Assembly: GCA_007135435.1 (NCBI GenBank)
Contig: SLIW01000218.1
Coordinates: forward strand, 1-6,432
From: Natronomonas sp.
Lineage (GTDB): Archaea > Halobacteriota > Halobacteria > Halobacteriales > Haloarculaceae
Reading direction: 5' to 3'
DNA length: 6,432 bases
Below, piece by piece: positions 5,758-6,432 of this stretch (its first letter is position 1; each line of letters opens with the position of its first letter). A model generated the notes under the pieces. The model worked only from the letters and a program-made list of their open reading frames with translations. It ran no database searches and had not been told where the DNA came from. The position numbers were made by a program, and so were the translations under genes.

Positions 5758-5791
5758 GGTCGGTTCGGGTCGGTTCGGGGCGGGGCGGGGC
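5758..5791 (+). repeat. Short tandem repeats with canonical G-quadruplex motif
   Basis: GGTCGGTTCG is repeated twice in tandem (5758-5767, 5768-5777), followed by three copies of GGGGC (5777-5791). Positions 5767-5790 fit G3+N1-7 quadruplex grammar: GGG, a seven-base loop, GGGG, C, GGGG, C, GGGG, with another five-G run at 5803-5807. It sits 120-155 bases upstream of the minus-strand GTG start, in a divergent promoter gap. Confidence 0.8.
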
Positions 5792-6042
5792 GGATCGGCC
5801 TCGGGGGCGTGGTCGGTCCTGGACCGGTTCCGGGTCGGTCTCGAGCCGTGATCGAGCGCTGATAGAGGGCCGACGTCCCGCCAGAGGGCGCCGCCACGTC
5901 AGTCTACGCCGCACCGCACCGTCTTATGCCATCCATAACCGAGAGGGGCCATTTAACACCGAATGAAACCGTTCGATGCCGATCCGTGGTACACTCCCCC
6001 GTCAGGCGGTGGCTCCACGGCCCCGCACAGTGGCCGGTCTTG

Positions 6043-6072
6043 CCGATACATTGATTACCGAGAATTCGTAAG
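6043..6072 (+). promoter_or_regulatory. Candidate promoter of the DUF5786-like gene
   Basis: GCCGATACATTGATTACC followed by GAGAATTCGTAAG is an AT-richer run directly upstream of the small gene. A box around TTGATTACC is centred about 27-30 bases before ATG 6085, fitting a leaderless start. The TTCGTAAG word is too close to 6085 but would suit the internal ATG at 6091. Which element is used cannot be decided by reading. Confidence 0.35.
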
Positions 6073-6084
6073 TGGGTGTATACC

Positions 6085-6258
6085 ATGTCAATGGGTGCCT
6101 ATGACGAGGACGAGCACGAGCGCCGCGAGGAGAAGGCCGCGACGGTGGACGCCGCCTTCGACGACGAGCGGACCAACTACGAGGGGCGGATCGAGTACGA
6201 CTCGGGGGAGTCTGCCGAAGCGCTCATCGACCAGTTCAAGCGGATCCAGTCCGAGTAG
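6085..6258 (+). CDS. Small acidic DUF5786-like haloarchaeal protein
   Basis: This is a 57-residue, very acidic protein with no membrane segment or signal. It begins MSMGAYDEDEHERREEKAAT, continues VDAAFDDERTNYEGRIEYDS, and ends GESAEALIDQFKRIQSE. From memory this matches DUF5786, a widespread haloarchaeal family of about 55-60 residues and unknown function, essentially end to end. The start at 6085 is chosen because family members begin MSMGAYDE; an upstream in-frame GTG at 6076 would add only MYT, and ATG 6091 would remove MS. The IEYDSGESAEALIDQFKRI part looks like a strand followed by a helix. It lacks Cys pairs, so it is not a zinc-finger mini-protein. It has its own upstream region and is not in an operon visible here. 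Confidence 0.85.
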   Translation: MSMGAYDEDEHERREEKAATVDAAFDDERTNYEGRIEYDSGESAEALIDQFKRIQSE

Positions 6259-6313
6259 GCGCACCGAAACGGTCGTGCCACCTGTCTATCCAACGCTCTG
6301 ACCGCCGCCGTGA

Positions 6314-6408
6314 GCCGTGGGTCCGTGCTGTGGCCCCGTGCAGTGTGACCGTGCCGTGGGTCCGTGGTGGGTCCATGCCGTGGGTCCGTGGTGGGTCCAT
6401 GCCGTGGA
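6314..6408 (+). repeat. 24-bp tandem repeat at the right edge
   Basis: Two perfect 24-base copies (6353-6376 and 6377-6400), each starting GCCGTGGGTCCGTGG and ending GTCCAT, are followed by a partial third copy (6401-6408). A decayed copy, GCCGTGGGTCCGTGCTG, lies at 6314-6330. The array is in the gap after the DUF5786-like gene, is G/T-rich on the plus strand, and no gene is seen from 6259 to the window end. Confidence 0.85.
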
Positions 6409-6432
6409 TTCGTGTCGGTGGCTCGGGGGGTC

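Larger units (their letters stand above)
5639..6084. other. Divergent intergenic region, gene-free
   Basis: About 446 bases separate the DUF5784-like gene (minus) from the DUF5786-like gene (plus). The first third holds the minus-strand promoter. The middle (5758-5807) is extremely G-rich on the plus strand with short tandem repeats and a quadruplex motif. The last third (5920-6075) is distinctly less GC-rich than the rest of the window, with words such as TTATGCCATCCATAACC and CATTTAACACCG. Frames in this last third have no protein-like composition and no recognised family. No tRNA-like or other known RNA fold was recognised. Confidence 0.65.

Noticed and set aside
4565..5851. 428-residue plus-strand frame opposite the DUF5784-like gene
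   Set aside because: It is low complexity, starts in the repeat region and ends in the G-rich gap. The minus strand matches a recognisable haloarchaeal family from end to end.
5970..6060. tRNA or other structured RNA in the gap before the DUF5786-like gene
   Set aside because: A T-loop-like word (CCGTTCGATGCCGATCC) was noticed, but no acceptor, D or anticodon arms could be built around it.
5904..6086. 60-residue minus-strand frame (starts MVYTHLRILG) in the divergent gap
   Set aside because: It resembles no family I know, is not acidic as haloarchaeal proteins usually are, and overlaps the promoter and start of the DUF5786-like gene. Kept out as unsupported.
13..6258. A defence or toxin-antitoxin system built from the DUF5784-like, DUF7124-like and membrane-protein genes
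   Set aside because: The genes have separate promoters and mixed orientations, and two are convergent. No effector/sensor pairing or mobile-element context is visible, so a joint system cannot be supported.

Overview
The window looks like haloarchaeal chromosome (class Halobacteria). It is very GC-rich, the proteins are acidic (many Asp/Glu, few Lys), third codon positions are almost all G or C, and several starts have an AT-rich box 20-35 bases upstream, as expected for leaderless archaeal promoters. Three of the proteins look, from memory, like families found only or mainly in haloarchaea. No RNA gene, CRISPR array, insertion sequence or transposase was found.

Layout, left to right. (1) 13-1188 (+): a gamma-glutamyltranspeptidase that has lost about the first third of the enzyme and instead carries a roughly 40-residue N-terminus of different codon usage, with its own strong Shine-Dalgarno at the left edge. 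It looks like an in-frame fusion left by a rearrangement. (2) 1189-1406: a convergent gap with two perfect short tandem duplications. (3) 1407-2402 (-): ornithine cyclodeaminase / archaeal alanine dehydrogenase family enzyme. (4) 2403-2766: a divergent gap with a promoter for the dehydrogenase, a 14-bp tandem repeat and GGTCGGT-rich sequence. It ends in a possible leaderless 15-codon ORF (2723-2770) whose stop overlaps the next start as ATGA. (5) 2767-3873 (+): a polytopic membrane protein of the YbhN / lysylphosphatidylglycerol-synthase transmembrane family. (6) 3956-4378 (+): a small soluble haloarchaeal protein (DUF7124-like) with its own apparent promoter. (7) 4379-4642: a convergent gap with eight perfect copies of GGTCGGTT, a decayed repeat continuation and two small hairpins. 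(8) 4643-5638 (-): a DUF5784-like protein whose C-terminal half carries a pattern like the PD-(D/E)XK nuclease fold. (9) 5639-6084: a divergent gap with a canonical G-quadruplex motif. (10) 6085-6258 (+): a very small acidic DUF5786-like protein. (11) 6259-6432: an intergenic tail with a 24-bp tandem repeat.

The genes do not form one pathway. Most have their own promoter and orientation, so this reads as a set of individually transcribed housekeeping or lineage-specific genes rather than an operon or defence island. The most notable points are the chimeric transpeptidase, the nuclease-like core in the DUF5784-like protein, the possible coupled micro-ORF before the membrane protein, and short G-rich (+ strand) tandem repeats in nearly every long intergenic gap. 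I see no clear new multi-gene system. Family names given from memory are marked as such, and no database search was possible.
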